Below, in pieces: positions 52,401 to 63,243 of a DNA stretch of 64,000 nucleotides. The DNA is from Hyphomicrobiales bacterium. Lineage in GTDB: Bacteria; Pseudomonadota; Alphaproteobacteria; Rhizobiales; Rhizobiaceae. A program made the translations under genes and the position numbers. Position 1 is the stretch's first letter, and each line of letters starts with the position of its first letter. The DNA is taken from positions 1 through 64,000 of the forward strand of contig UBPA01000004.1 of the NCBI GenBank assembly GCA_900467185.1, read 5' to 3'. Below the pieces are notes generated by a model that was not told the DNA's origin, did not search any database, and was given only the letters and a program-made list of their open reading frames with translations.

Positions 52401-53555
52401 GTGCCAAACGCCGAGAACACCATCTCCAGACGCCTCGAGGCCCGCATCGCCAGCGGCGACATGCGCCGCGATCCGGCCCAACTTGCCATTGCCACCCGCC
52501 TCGATCGCCTGTCCACAGACCTGGCCGCCAGCCGCGCCAACCGCAAGTCGAATGCGCTCGGCTGGCTCTTCGCCTCCAAACGCGACCAGCGCCCGCCGAT
52601 CGAGGGTCTCTACCTCTATGGCGGCGTCGGGCGCGGCAAGACCATGCTCATGGATCTCTTCTTCGAGACCGTGCCGATCGAGCGCAAGCGGCGCGCGCAC
52701 TTCCACGAATTCATGGCCGAGGTGCAGGATCGCATCTTCAAGCACCGGCAGAAGCTGAAGAACGGCGAGACGAAGGAGGCGGACCCCATGCCGCCCGTCG
52801 CCGCCGATATCTACGCGGAAGCCCGCCTCCTCTGCTTCGACGAGTTCTCGGTCACCGACATCGCCGATGCGATGATCCTCTCGCGCCTGTTCGGCGAACT
52901 CTTCAAGCGCGGCTGCGTCCTCGTCGCCACCTCCAATGTCGAGCCGGGCGATCTGTATCGCGACGGCCTCAACCGCGCGCTCTTCCTGCCCTTCGTCGAT
53001 CTGCTGCGTGCCCATGCCGACGTCGTGCCCCTCGATACGCAGACGGATTATCGCCTGGAAAAGACCAGCGGCCTGCCGGTCTGGTCCTCCCCGCTCGACG
53101 ATGCCGCCCGCCAAGCGCTCGACACCTCCTGGGCGAAGGCAACGGCGGGCCTCGTGCCCGCGCCCGCCGATCTCACCTTCAAGGGCCGCACCATCCATGT
53201 GCCCAAGGCAGCCGGAAACTGCGCGCGCTTTTCCTTCGCCGATCTTTGCGCCCGCCCGCTCGGCGCGACCGACTACCTCACCATCCTGTCGCATTACCGT
53301 GTCATCTTCATCGACGACATTCCGCTGCTCGACCCCGAGCGACGCAACGAAACAAAGCGGTTCATCATGCTGGTGGACACGATCTACGACCAGGGGGCGC
53401 GCCTGTTCGCATCCGCCGCCGCCCGCCCGGAGAACCTCCTGACCGTCAAGCGCGGCACGGAAGGCTTCGAGTTCGACCGGACGGTTTCTCGCCTGATCGA
53501 ACTGCAAAGCAGCGAATATGCCGGCGCGCATGCTGCAAATGCGAAGAATTCGTGA
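52401..53555 (+). CDS. zapE: ZapE/AFG1-like cell-division ATPase
   Basis: A 384-aa P-loop ATPase of the AFG1/ZapE family. Walker A is GGVGRGKTMLMDLF and Walker B is ARLLCFDEFSVTDIADAM. FHEFMAEVQDRIF and LVATSNVEPGDLYRDGLNR follow, and a later block, VIFIDDIPLLDPERRNETKRFIMLVD, is family-specific. In E. coli ZapE acts on the Z-ring; the mitochondrial homologue affects respiratory-complex subunits, which may explain its frequent position before TCA genes. The start is GTG 52401, preceded by CAGGAAGG. mdh follows after 188 nt. Confidence 0.93.
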   Translation: MPNAENTISRRLEARIASGDMRRDPAQLAIATRLDRLSTDLAASRANRKSNALGWLFASKRDQRPPIEGLYLYGGVGRGKTMLMDLFFETVPIERKRRAHFHEFMAEVQDRIFKHRQKLKNGETKEADPMPPVAADIYAEARLLCFDEFSVTDIADAMILSRLFGELFKRGCVLVATSNVEPGDLYRDGLNRALFLPFVDLLRAHADVVPLDTQTDYRLEKTSGLPVWSSPLDDAARQALDTSWAKATAGLVPAPADLTFKGRTIHVPKAAGNCARFSFADLCARPLGATDYLTILSHYRVIFIDDIPLLDPERRNETKRFIMLVDTIYDQGARLFASAAARPENLLTVKRGTEGFEFDRTVSRLIELQSSEYAGAHAANAKNS

Positions 53556-53562
53556 CCGAATA

Positions 53563-53580
53563 TCTTACGTTTACGTAAGA
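53563..53580. promoter_or_regulatory. Palindromic operator candidate upstream of mdh
   Basis: TCTTACG-TTTA-CGTAAGA is a perfect 7+7 inverted repeat (18 bp), 163 nt before the mdh start and only 7 nt past the zapE stop. It is AT-rich, and the flanking DNA (AAAATATTGATCT, then TTGAAA near 53600) looks promoter-like. No regulator can be named from the sequence. Confidence 0.5.
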
Positions 53581-53602
53581 AAATATTGATCTAAACGATT
53601 GA

Positions 53603-54706
<1,104 letters not shown>

Positions 54707-54737
54707 TTTTTTCCGACATCAGACAGGAAGTTTCCCC

Positions 54738-55934
<1,197 letters not shown>

Positions 55935-55938
55935 TCCG

Positions 55939-56316
55939 ATGAGCGCTGCAAAGAAGACGGTCAATCGCCAGTCCTTCGGACCGAACGAGACCGACATCAA
56001 CCTGTGCTACTTCGTCTGCTGGGACTCGACCCCGGACCTCGACGACGAGGCGGCCGATCGCTGGGCGCATTTCACGCATGACGACGATGCCGTCGCTTTC
56101 TTCAAGCTGAAGTCGAAGGACGACACGCTGTACGTCTGGAAGGGCGAGCTGGGCATCTCGAAGGCCGACAAGCAGTTCGACTGGTTCCAGACCCACTGGT
56201 CGAAGAACCTCGACAGCCATCACGACGAAAAGTCGACGTCCGGCAAGGGTTACCGCTGGTCCAACGGCGCCTTCGAAGAATTTGATTCCCTCGAATTCGA
56301 GGAAGAGGAAAACTGA
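55939..56316 (+). CDS. Acidic protein of unknown function between sucC and sucD
   Basis: A 125-aa, acidic, aromatic-rich soluble protein. The body [52 protein letters not shown] and [21 protein letters not shown] ends in a very acidic tail ([14 protein letters not shown]). Third-position GC bias matches its neighbours. ATG 55939 is 4 nt after the sucC stop, and the gene ends 3 nt before sucD, so it is firmly within the operon. No domain was recognised. Stoichiometry and operon position suggest a possible partner or modulator of succinyl-CoA synthetase, but this is inference. Confidence 0.75.
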   Translation: MSAAKKTVNRQSFGPNETDINLCYFVCWDSTPDLDDEAADRWAHFTHDDDAVAFFKLKSKDDTLYVWKGELGISKADKQFDWFQTHWSKNLDSHHDEKSTSGKGYRWSNGAFEEFDSLEFEEEEN

Positions 56317-56319
56317 TCC

Positions 56320-57222
56320 ATGTCCATTCTCATCAATAAAGACACCAAGATCCTCGTCCAGGGTCTGACGGGCAAGACCGGCACGTTCCACACCGAACAG
56401 GCGCTCGCCTATCACGGTACGCAGATGGTCGGCGGCATCAACCCGAAGAAGGGCGGCGAGACCTGGGAAGGCTCCAAGGGCGAAAAGCTGCCGATCTTCG
56501 CAACGGTTGCCGAAGGCAAGGAACAGACCGGCGCCGACGCGTCCGTCATCTACGTTCCCCCGGCCGGCGCTGCGGCCGCCATCATCGAGGCGATCGAAGC
56601 GGAAATTCCGCTGATCGTCTGCATCACCGAAGGCATTCCGGTTGCCGACATGGTCAAGGTCAAGGCGCGTCTCGATGCGTCGAAGTCCCGCCTGATCGGC
56701 CCGAACTGCCCCGGCGTCATGACGCCGAACGAGTGCAAGATCGGCATCATGCCGGGCAACATCTTCAAGAAGGGCTCCGTCGGCGTTCTCTCGCGCTCGG
56801 GCACGCTCACCTATGAAGCCGTGTTCCAGACGACCAACGAAGGCCTCGGCCAGACCACGGCCGTCGGCATCGGCGGCGACCCGGTCAAGGGCACCGAGTT
56901 CATCGACGTGCTCGAGATGTTCCTGGCCGACGACGAGACCAAGTCGATCATCATGATCGGCGAGATCGGCGGCTCGGCCGAAGAGGAAGCCGCACAGTTC
57001 CTGATGGACGAGGCCAAGCGCGGCCGCAAGAAGCCGATGGTCGGCTTCATCGCCGGCCGCACGGCACCGCCCGGCCGCACCATGGGCCATGCAGGCGCCG
57101 TGATCTCCGGCGGCAAGGGTGGCGCGGAAGACAAGATCGCCGCCATGGAACGGGCCGGCATCCGTGTTTCGCCCTCCCCGGCGCGCCTCGGCAAGACGCT
57201 GGTGGAAGTCCTCAAGGGCTGA
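56320..57222 (+). CDS. sucD: Succinyl-CoA synthetase alpha subunit
   Basis: A 300-aa CoA-binding, phospho-His subunit. Its N-terminus is [39 protein letters not shown] and [20 protein letters not shown] form the CoA-binding fold. [35 protein letters not shown] and [20 protein letters not shown] follow, the last with the phosphorylated His of GHAGA. It is 3 nt after the acidic ORF. A strong 14-bp hairpin follows its stop. Confidence 0.97.
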   Translation: MSILINKDTKILVQGLTGKTGTFHTEQALAYHGTQMVGGINPKKGGETWEGSKGEKLPIFATVAEGKEQTGADASVIYVPPAGAAAAIIEAIEAEIPLIVCITEGIPVADMVKVKARLDASKSRLIGPNCPGVMTPNECKIGIMPGNIFKKGSVGVLSRSGTLTYEAVFQTTNEGLGQTTAVGIGGDPVKGTEFIDVLEMFLADDETKSIIMIGEIGGSAEEEAAQFLMDEAKRGRKKPMVGFIAGRTAPPGRTMGHAGAVISGGKGGAEDKIAAMERAGIRVSPSPARLGKTLVEVLKG

Positions 57223-57231
57223 TGCAACGAT

Positions 57232-57266
57232 AAGGGACGGCCGGCCACTGGCGCCGGCCGTCCCTT
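57232..57266 (+). terminator. Strong hairpin between sucD and sucA
   Basis: AAGGGACGGCCGGC (57232-57245) pairs perfectly over 14 bp with GCCGGCCGTCCCTT (57253-57266) around the loop CACTGGC. Only TTGC follows, so it may be a partial terminator or an mRNA-stabilising structure separating sucCD from sucA. Confidence 0.7.
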
Positions 57267-57445
57267 GCACCATCTAAGACGAGACGGCAGTCAAAGCCTC
57301 GCGCTGTGGTCCTGCCAAACAAATGACACGCATACGGCCGTATTGGATGGCCGTCGCAAAGTCGGCCCGGGACGGCACGTCGCATGATCCCCAGGGGCCG
57401 CATCCAACAAGTCAGGAGGCGGACGGACAGGTCCGCGATAAAACC

Positions 57446-60442
57446 ATGGCAAGGCAAGAGGCCAACGAGCAATTTCAACTGACGTCCTTTCTGGACGGCG
57501 CCAATGCGAGCTACATCGAGCAGCTCCACGCGCGCTACGAGGCGGATCCGTCGTCCGTCTCGGGCGAGTGGCAGTCCTTCTTCAAGGCGCTGGCCGACAA
57601 TCCGCAAGACGTCGTGAAGGCCGCCAAGGGCGCCTCCTGGAAGAAGCCGAACTGGCCACTGACGCCCCGCGACGAGCTGACCTCGGCGCTCGACGGTGAC
57701 TGGGGCACGGTCGAAAAGGTCATCGAGAAGAAGGTTCAGGCGAAGGCAGAAGCCAAGGCGGAGGCGACCGGTGTCGCCGCCACCCCCGCCGACATCCATC
57801 AGGCGACCCGCGACAGCATCCGCGCCATCATGCTCATCCGCGCCTATCGCATGCGCGGCCACCTGCATGCCAAGCTCGACCCGCTGCAGATCGCAGCCCC
57901 CGTCGAGGACTATCACGAACTGTCCCCGTCCAATTACGGCTTCGAAGCCGGCGACATGGACCGCAAGATCTTCCTCGATAACGTGCTCGGGCTCGAATAT
58001 GCCACGATGCGCGAGATCGTCGACATTCTGGAGCGGACCTACTGCTCCACGCTCGGCGTCGAGTTCATGCACATCTCCGATCCCGAGATCAAAGGCTGGA
58101 TCCAGGAGCGCATCGAAGGCCCCGCCAAGGGCGTCGAGTTCACGCCGGAAGGCAAGAAGGCGATCCTCTCCAAGCTGATCGAGGCCGAGGGCTTCGAACA
58201 GTTCATCGACGTGAAGTACAAGGGCACCAAGCGTTTCGGCCTCGACGGCGGCGAATCGCTCATTCCGGCGCTCGAACAGATCATCAAGCGTGGCGGCCAG
58301 GAAGGGATGAAGGAAATCATCCTCGGCATGGCCCACCGTGGCCGCCTCAACGTTCTCACCAATGTCATGGGCAAGCCGCACCGCGCCGTGTTCCACGAGT
58401 TCAAGGGCGGCTCGGCGGCACCCGACGACGTGGAAGGCTCCGGCGACGTCAAGTACCACCTCGGCGCCTCCTCGGACCGCGAGTTCGACGGCAACAAGGT
58501 CCATCTGTCGCTGACGGCCAACCCCTCGCATCTCGAGATCGTCAATCCCGTGGTCATGGGCAAGGCGCGCGCGAAGCAGGACCAGATGGCGACGGTCTTC
58601 GAAGGCGACGTGATCCCGCTGAAGGAGCGCTCCAAGGTCCTGCCGCTGCTGCTGCATGGCGACGCGGCCTTTGCGGGCCAGGGCGTCACCGCCGAAATCC
58701 TCGGCCTCTCCGGCCTGCGCGGTCACCGCGTCGGCGGCACGCTGCACTTCATCATCAACAACCAGATCGGCTTCACCACCAATCCGGCCTTCTCGCGCTC
58801 GTCGCCCTACCCGTCCGACGTCGCCAAGATGATCGAGGCGCCGATCTTCCACGTCAACGGCGACGATCCGGAAGCGGTGACCTATGCCGCCAAGATCGCC
58901 ATCGAATTCCGGATGAAGTTCCACAAGCCGGTCGTGATCGACATGTTCTGCTACCGCCGCTTTGGCCATAACGAAGGCGACGAACCGTCCTTCACGCAGC
59001 CGAAGATGTACAAGGTCATCCGCGGTCACAAGACGGTCGTGCAGCTCTATGGCGAACGTCTGATCGCCGAAGGCCTGATCACGGACGGCGAACTGGAGAA
59101 GATGAAGGCCGACTGGCGCGCCCGTCTCGAACAGGAGTTCGAGGCTGGCCAGTCCTACAAGCCCAACAAGGCCGACTGGCTGGACGGGGCCTGGTCGGGC
59201 CTGCGGACCGCCGACAATCAGGACGAACAGCGCCGCGGCAAGACCTCGGTGCCGATGAAGTCGCTGAAGGAGATCGGCCGCAAGCTCTCGGAAGTGCCGG
59301 AAGGCTTCAACGTCCACAAGACGATCCAGCGCTTCATGGACAACCGCGCCAACATGATCCAGACGGGCGAAGGCATCGACTGGGCGATGGCGGAGGCGCT
59401 GGCCTTCGGGTCGCTCGCCGTCGAAGGCACGAAAATCCGCCTGTCGGGACAGGATTGCGAGCGCGGCACCTTCTCGCAGCGCCACACCGTTCTCTACGAT
59501 CAGCAGACGGAAGAGCGCTACATTCCGCTCGCCAACCTCTCGCCCACCCAGGCGCGCTACGAGGTCATCAACTCGATGCTGTCGGAAGAAGCCGTGCTCG
59601 GCTTCGAATACGGCTACTCGCTCGCCCGTCCGAATGCGCTGACGCTGTGGGAAGCCCAGTTCGGCGACTTCGCCAACGGTGCGCAGGTCGTCTTCGACCA
59701 GTTCATCTCGTCGGGCGAGCGCAAGTGGCTGCGCATGTCGGGCCTCGTCTGCCTGCTGCCGCACGGCTACGAGGGTCAGGGCCCGGAGCACTCCTCCGCC
59801 CGCCTGGAACGCTGGCTGCAGATGTGCGCGGAAGACAACATGCAGGTCGTCAACGTCACGACGCCGGCAAACTACTTCCACGTGCTGCGCCGCCAGATGA
59901 AGCGCGACTTCCGCAAGCCGCTGATCATCATGACGCCGAAGTCGCTGCTGCGTCACAAGCGCGCCATTTCCAGCCTCTCGGAAATGGCCGGCGAGACCTC
60001 GTTCCACCGCCTGCTGTGGGACGATGCCGAGGTCATCAAGGACGGCCCGATCAAGCTCCAGAAGGATGCGAAGATCCGCCGTGTCGTGCTCTGCTCGGGC
60101 AAGGTCTATTACGACCTGTTGGAAGAGCGCGAAAAGCGCGGCATCGACGACATCTACCTGCTGCGCCTGGAACAGCTCTATCCGTTCCCGGCCAAGGCGC
60201 TGATCAACGAGCTCAGCCGCTTCCGCAATGCGGAGATGGTCTGGTGCCAGGAAGAGCCCAAGAATATGGGGTCCTGGTCGTTCATCGATCCTTATCTCGA
60301 ATGGGTGCTGGCGCATATCGATGCGAAGTACCAGCGGGTGCGCTACACCGGCCGCCCGGCCGCAGCCTCGCCGGCAACGGGCCTGATGTCGAAGCATCTG
60401 GCCCAGCTCGCCGCCTTCCTCGAAGACGCGCTCGGAGGCTGA
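57446..60442 (+). CDS. sucA: 2-oxoglutarate dehydrogenase E1 component
   Basis: A 998-aa TPP-dependent E1 (EC 1.2.4.2), decarboxylating 2-oxoglutarate. The N-terminus ANEQFQLTSFLDGANASYIEQL is typical of E2-binding E1o. Motifs: GMAHRGRLNVLTNVMGKPH, LLLHGDAAFAGQGVTAEILG (TPP-binding), NNQIGFTTNPAFSRSSPYPS, HVNGDDPEAVTYAAKIAIEF, GQDCERGTFSQRHTVLYDQ and VWCQEEPKNMGSWSFIDPYL. ATG 57446 gives the standard rhizobial length. It works with SucB (60682) and Lpd (63244), all encoded here. Confidence 0.97.
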   Translation: MARQEANEQFQLTSFLDGANASYIEQLHARYEADPSSVSGEWQSFFKALADNPQDVVKAAKGASWKKPNWPLTPRDELTSALDGDWGTVEKVIEKKVQAKAEAKAEATGVAATPADIHQATRDSIRAIMLIRAYRMRGHLHAKLDPLQIAAPVEDYHELSPSNYGFEAGDMDRKIFLDNVLGLEYATMREIVDILERTYCSTLGVEFMHISDPEIKGWIQERIEGPAKGVEFTPEGKKAILSKLIEAEGFEQFIDVKYKGTKRFGLDGGESLIPALEQIIKRGGQEGMKEIILGMAHRGRLNVLTNVMGKPHRAVFHEFKGGSAAPDDVEGSGDVKYHLGASSDREFDGNKVHLSLTANPSHLEIVNPVVMGKARAKQDQMATVFEGDVIPLKERSKVLPLLLHGDAAFAGQGVTAEILGLSGLRGHRVGGTLHFIINNQIGFTTNPAFSRSSPYPSDVAKMIEAPIFHVNGDDPEAVTYAAKIAIEFRMKFHKPVVIDMFCYRRFGHNEGDEPSFTQPKMYKVIRGHKTVVQLYGERLIAEGLITDGELEKMKADWRARLEQEFEAGQSYKPNKADWLDGAWSGLRTADNQDEQRRGKTSVPMKSLKEIGRKLSEVPEGFNVHKTIQRFMDNRANMIQTGEGIDWAMAEALAFGSLAVEGTKIRLSGQDCERGTFSQRHTVLYDQQTEERYIPLANLSPTQARYEVINSMLSEEAVLGFEYGYSLARPNALTLWEAQFGDFANGAQVVFDQFISSGERKWLRMSGLVCLLPHGYEGQGPEHSSARLERWLQMCAEDNMQVVNVTTPANYFHVLRRQMKRDFRKPLIIMTPKSLLRHKRAISSLSEMAGETSFHRLLWDDAEVIKDGPIKLQKDAKIRRVVLCSGKVYYDLLEEREKRGIDDIYLLRLEQLYPFPAKALINELSRFRNAEMVWCQEEPKNMGSWSFIDPYLEWVLAHIDAKYQRVRYTGRPAAASPATGLMSKHLAQLAAFLEDALGG

Positions 60443-60577
60443 CGCGTCGATATGGGCACGCTTTCCACCACACCACGGATCGGGCGGACCGCTGCATCGG
60501 CAGCGGGTCCCGCCCGTCCGGCGGAGTGGCGCGACTGTCGGTCCGATGATGCCGGCCTGTCTCGTGGCCGGTCCCGT

Positions 60578-60598
60578 CGGCGGAACGCCGTTCCGCCG
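60578..60598. other. Hairpin in the sucA-sucB spacer
   Basis: CGGCGGAAC (60578-60586) pairs perfectly with GTTCCGCCG (60590-60598) around GCC. It sits in a 239-nt non-coding gap within an otherwise tight operon and is followed by a C/T-rich run rather than T only. It is a possible RNA processing or attenuation structure. Confidence 0.5.
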
Positions 60599-60681
60599 CG
60601 GTCTGCTTCCCCCCTTCTTCCCCTTTCAGGCGCGACTGACCGGTTCGGCAGCAGCGCCCGCAACATCAGGACGTTTTAACA

Positions 60682-61929
60682 ATGGCAACCGAAATCCGCG
60701 TGCCCACCCTGGGTGAATCCGTCAGCGAAGCCACGATCGGCACCTGGTTCAAGAAGGTCGGCGACACCGTAAACGCCGACGAGCCGCTGCTGGAACTCGA
60801 AACCGACAAGGTCACCATCGAGGTTCCCGCACCGGCCTCCGGCACGCTGTCGGAAATCGTCGCCAAGGAAGGCGAGACGGTCGGTCTCGGCGCGCTCCTC
60901 GGCCAGATCGGTGAGGGCGCCGGCACCGGTGCCGCCCCGGCTGCCAAGCCCGCCGAAGCCGCAGCGCCTGCCCCGGCTGCCGAAAAGCCGGCTGCGGACG
61001 CGCCGGCGGCGTCGCCGTCCGCCCCCTCGTCCATGCCGCCCGCACCGGCTGCCGCCAAGATGCTCGCTGAGAACAATGTTGCGGCAGAGGACGTCGACGG
61101 CTCCGGCAAGCGCGGCCAGGTGCTGAAGGGCGACGTGATCGCCGCTGTCAATCGCGGCCTCCAGGCACCGGCTGCCCCGGCCGAACAGGCCAAGGCCCCG
61201 GCACGCGGCCCCTCGAACGCGGCCGACGCGCCGCGCGAAGAGCGCGTTAAGATGACGCGCCTGCGCCAGACCATCGCCAAGCGCCTCAAGGACGCCCAGA
61301 ACACCGCCGCCATGCTGACCACCTATAACGAGGTGGACATGAAGGCGGTCATGGACCTGCGCACCAAGTACAAGGACGTCTTCGAAAAGAAGCATGGCGT
61401 GAAGCTGGGCTTCATGGGCTTCTTCACCAAGGCCGTGACGCATGCGCTGAAGGAACTGCCGGCCGTCAACGCCGAGATCGACGGCACGGATCTGGTCTAC
61501 AAGAACTTCTGCCACGTCGGCATGGCCGTCGGCACGGACAAGGGCCTCGTCGTCCCCGTCATCCGCGATGCCGACCAGATGTCGATCGCCCAGATCGAGA
61601 AGGAGCTCGGCCGTCTCGCCAAGGCGGCCCGTGACGGTTCGCTGTCGATGGCCGACATGCAGGGCGGCACCTTCACCATCACCAATGGCGGCGTCTACGG
61701 CTCGCTGATGTCCTCGCCGATCCTCAACGCCCCGCAGTCGGGCATTCTCGGCATGCACAAGATCCAGGATCGCCCGGTCGTCGTCGGCGGCCAGATCGTC
61801 ATCCGCCCGATGATGTATCTCGCCCTCTCCTACGACCACCGCATCGTCGATGGCAAGGAAGCCGTGACCTTCCTCGTCCGCGTCAAGGAAAGCCTCGAAG
61901 ATCCGGAACGTCTCGTTCTCGACCTCTAA
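60682..61929 (+). CDS. sucB: Dihydrolipoyl succinyltransferase (E2 of 2-oxoglutarate dehydrogenase)
   Basis: A 415-aa E2 (EC 2.3.1.61). A lipoyl domain at residues 1-77 has the lipoylated Lys43 in [16 protein letters not shown]. An Ala/Pro-rich linker follows, then a peripheral E1/E3-binding domain ([20 protein letters not shown]) and the catalytic domain. That domain contains [59 protein letters not shown] and the active-site [13 protein letters not shown] (His and Asp). GCGGACGTTTTAACA lies near the ATG without a strong ribosome site. It is followed by a terminator at 61942. Confidence 0.97.
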   Translation: MATEIRVPTLGESVSEATIGTWFKKVGDTVNADEPLLELETDKVTIEVPAPASGTLSEIVAKEGETVGLGALLGQIGEGAGTGAAPAAKPAEAAAPAPAAEKPAADAPAASPSAPSSMPPAPAAAKMLAENNVAAEDVDGSGKRGQVLKGDVIAAVNRGLQAPAAPAEQAKAPARGPSNAADAPREERVKMTRLRQTIAKRLKDAQNTAAMLTTYNEVDMKAVMDLRTKYKDVFEKKHGVKLGFMGFFTKAVTHALKELPAVNAEIDGTDLVYKNFCHVGMAVGTDKGLVVPVIRDADQMSIAQIEKELGRLAKAARDGSLSMADMQGGTFTITNGGVYGSLMSSPILNAPQSGILGMHKIQDRPVVVGGQIVIRPMMYLALSYDHRIVDGKEAVTFLVRVKESLEDPERLVLDL

Positions 61930-61941
61930 GACGCGCTCCCG

Positions 61942-61968
61942 AGGCCTGCCCGTACGGGCGGGCCTTAT
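61942..61968 (+). terminator. Terminator after sucB
   Basis: AGGCCTGCCCG (61942-61952) pairs with CGGGCGGGCCT (61955-61965), with one T-G pair, and TTATG follows. It is 13 nt past the sucB stop. Confidence 0.65.
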
Positions 61969-61989
61969 GCCTGACCGAAAGATGCCTGC

Positions 61990-62403
61990 ATGGAACCGAT
62001 CGTGATCGCCGCCTCGCCCTTTCCGGCGCTCGTCGCCTGGAGCGTGGTCCTGCTCGTTTTCCAGATCTGCCTGCATGGCATGCTGGTGACCCGCGAACTC
62101 GGTTCCGGCTGGAATGCGGGCCCGCGCGACGGCGACGAGCAGCCGAAGGGCGTGCTCGTCGGCCGGGCTCACCGGGCGTCGAAGAACCTGCAGGAAACCT
62201 ATCCGGCCTTCGTCGGCCTCGCTCTCGGCCTCGCCCTTGCCGGCGACCCCTCGGGCTGGGGCCTCATCGGCGCCTGGATCTGGTTTGCCTGCCGCATCGT
62301 CTACATTCCGCTCTATCTCGCGGGCATCCCCTATATCCGGTCCCTCGTCTGGCTCGGCGCTCTCTTCGGCCTCGGCCTGATGGGCCTCGTTCTGGTTTTC
62401 TGA
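61990..62403 (+). CDS. MAPEG family membrane protein
   Basis: A 137-aa protein with four predicted helices in the MAPEG fold (microsomal glutathione S-transferase/eicosanoid relatives). Evidence is FPALVAWSVVLLVFQICLHGML, RAHRASKNLQETYPAFVGLALGLALAG (the conserved R-A-x-R-x-x-x-N-x-x-E segment) and CRIVYIPLYLAGIPYIRSLVW. Bacterial members may carry glutathione-linked activity, but none is demonstrated for this one. It lies 60 nt after sucB, between the sucB terminator and a LysE-type exporter, and is probably unrelated to OGDH. Confidence 0.9.
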   Translation: MEPIVIAASPFPALVAWSVVLLVFQICLHGMLVTRELGSGWNAGPRDGDEQPKGVLVGRAHRASKNLQETYPAFVGLALGLALAGDPSGWGLIGAWIWFACRIVYIPLYLAGIPYIRSLVWLGALFGLGLMGLVLVF

Positions 62404-62485
62404 AGCGCCGGGTTGCGACCCGACGCCTGATATCGTCACTCTGCCCATCCCCACGGGGATGGAGACCTGCACCTGCCGGAGACGC

Positions 62486-63142
62486 ATGATGGAACTGTCC
62501 GTGCATCCCTATCTTTTCGAACTCGCCTCGCTGATGGCGATCTTCGCCTTCGCGATCGTCTCCCCCGGCGCCGATCTCGCCATGGTCATGCGGCAATCTA
62601 TCCTGCACGGACGCCGCTCGGCGATCCTGACCTCCTTCGGCGTCGGCACATCGCTGATGGTCCACGTCACCTATACGATCCTCGGTCTCGGCCTCGTCAT
62701 CTCGCAGTCGATCACCCTGTTCAACATCGTTAAATGGTGCGGCGTCGCCTACCTGCTCTACATCGGCATCAAGGCTCTGAAAGCAAAGCCGGCGGACACA
62801 CTTGACGTGGCAGCCCCGGAGCCTGCCGCCCGCGGGCCGCAATCGGCGTTCAAGGCCTTCGGTCTCGGCTTTGCCGCCAATGCGCTGAACCCGAAGCCCG
62901 TTTTCTTTTTTCTGTCGATCTTCTCGACGGTGGTCAGCACGCAGACGCCGGTCGCGGTCAAGTTCGGTTATGGCCTCGTCATGGCGAGTTGCCTCATCCT
63001 GTGGTTCGTGGCCGTCAGCCTGTTCATGACGACGCCCGCCATGCGCGCCCGCTTCGCCCGCATCAGCCACTGGATCGACCGCGCCAGCGGCATGGTCTTC
63101 ATCGCGCTCGGCCTGAAACTCGCAACCGAGAAGGCAGCCTGA
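62486..63142 (+). CDS. LysE/RhtB-family amino-acid exporter
   Basis: A 218-aa six-helix exporter of the LysE/RhtB family. The first helix and motif are LMAIFAFAIVSPGADLAMVMRQSILHGRRSAI, with the P-G-P/A-D signature. Then comes LTSFGVGTSLMVHVTYTILGLG, KWCGVAYLLYIGIKALKAKP and FAANALNPKPVFFFLSIF. A final helix is RASGMVFIALGLKLA. Substrates are typically amino acids such as homoserine or threonine, not determinable here. Either ATG 62486 or 62489 could start it, since CCGGAG lies just upstream. It precedes lpd by 101 nt. Confidence 0.9.
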   Translation: MMELSVHPYLFELASLMAIFAFAIVSPGADLAMVMRQSILHGRRSAILTSFGVGTSLMVHVTYTILGLGLVISQSITLFNIVKWCGVAYLLYIGIKALKAKPADTLDVAAPEPAARGPQSAFKAFGLGFAANALNPKPVFFFLSIFSTVVSTQTPVAVKFGYGLVMASCLILWFVAVSLFMTTPAMRARFARISHWIDRASGMVFIALGLKLATEKAA

Positions 63143-63243
63143 ACCCAGAGGCTCCTCTCGACACCCACATCCGGCAGCCGCCAAGCGGCCGCCACGGTCA
63201 ACATCGGCAGCCGGGACAGGCTGCGCACGGAAGGACATCATCC

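Noticed and set aside
57212-60397. Very long open frame (over 1000 codons) opposite sucA
   Set aside because: sucA is certain from its motifs and the opposite frame has no recognisable domain. Long antisense frames are expected in GC-rich genes with strong codon bias. The same applies to long frames opposite tamB, lpiA, hemY and fdsB.
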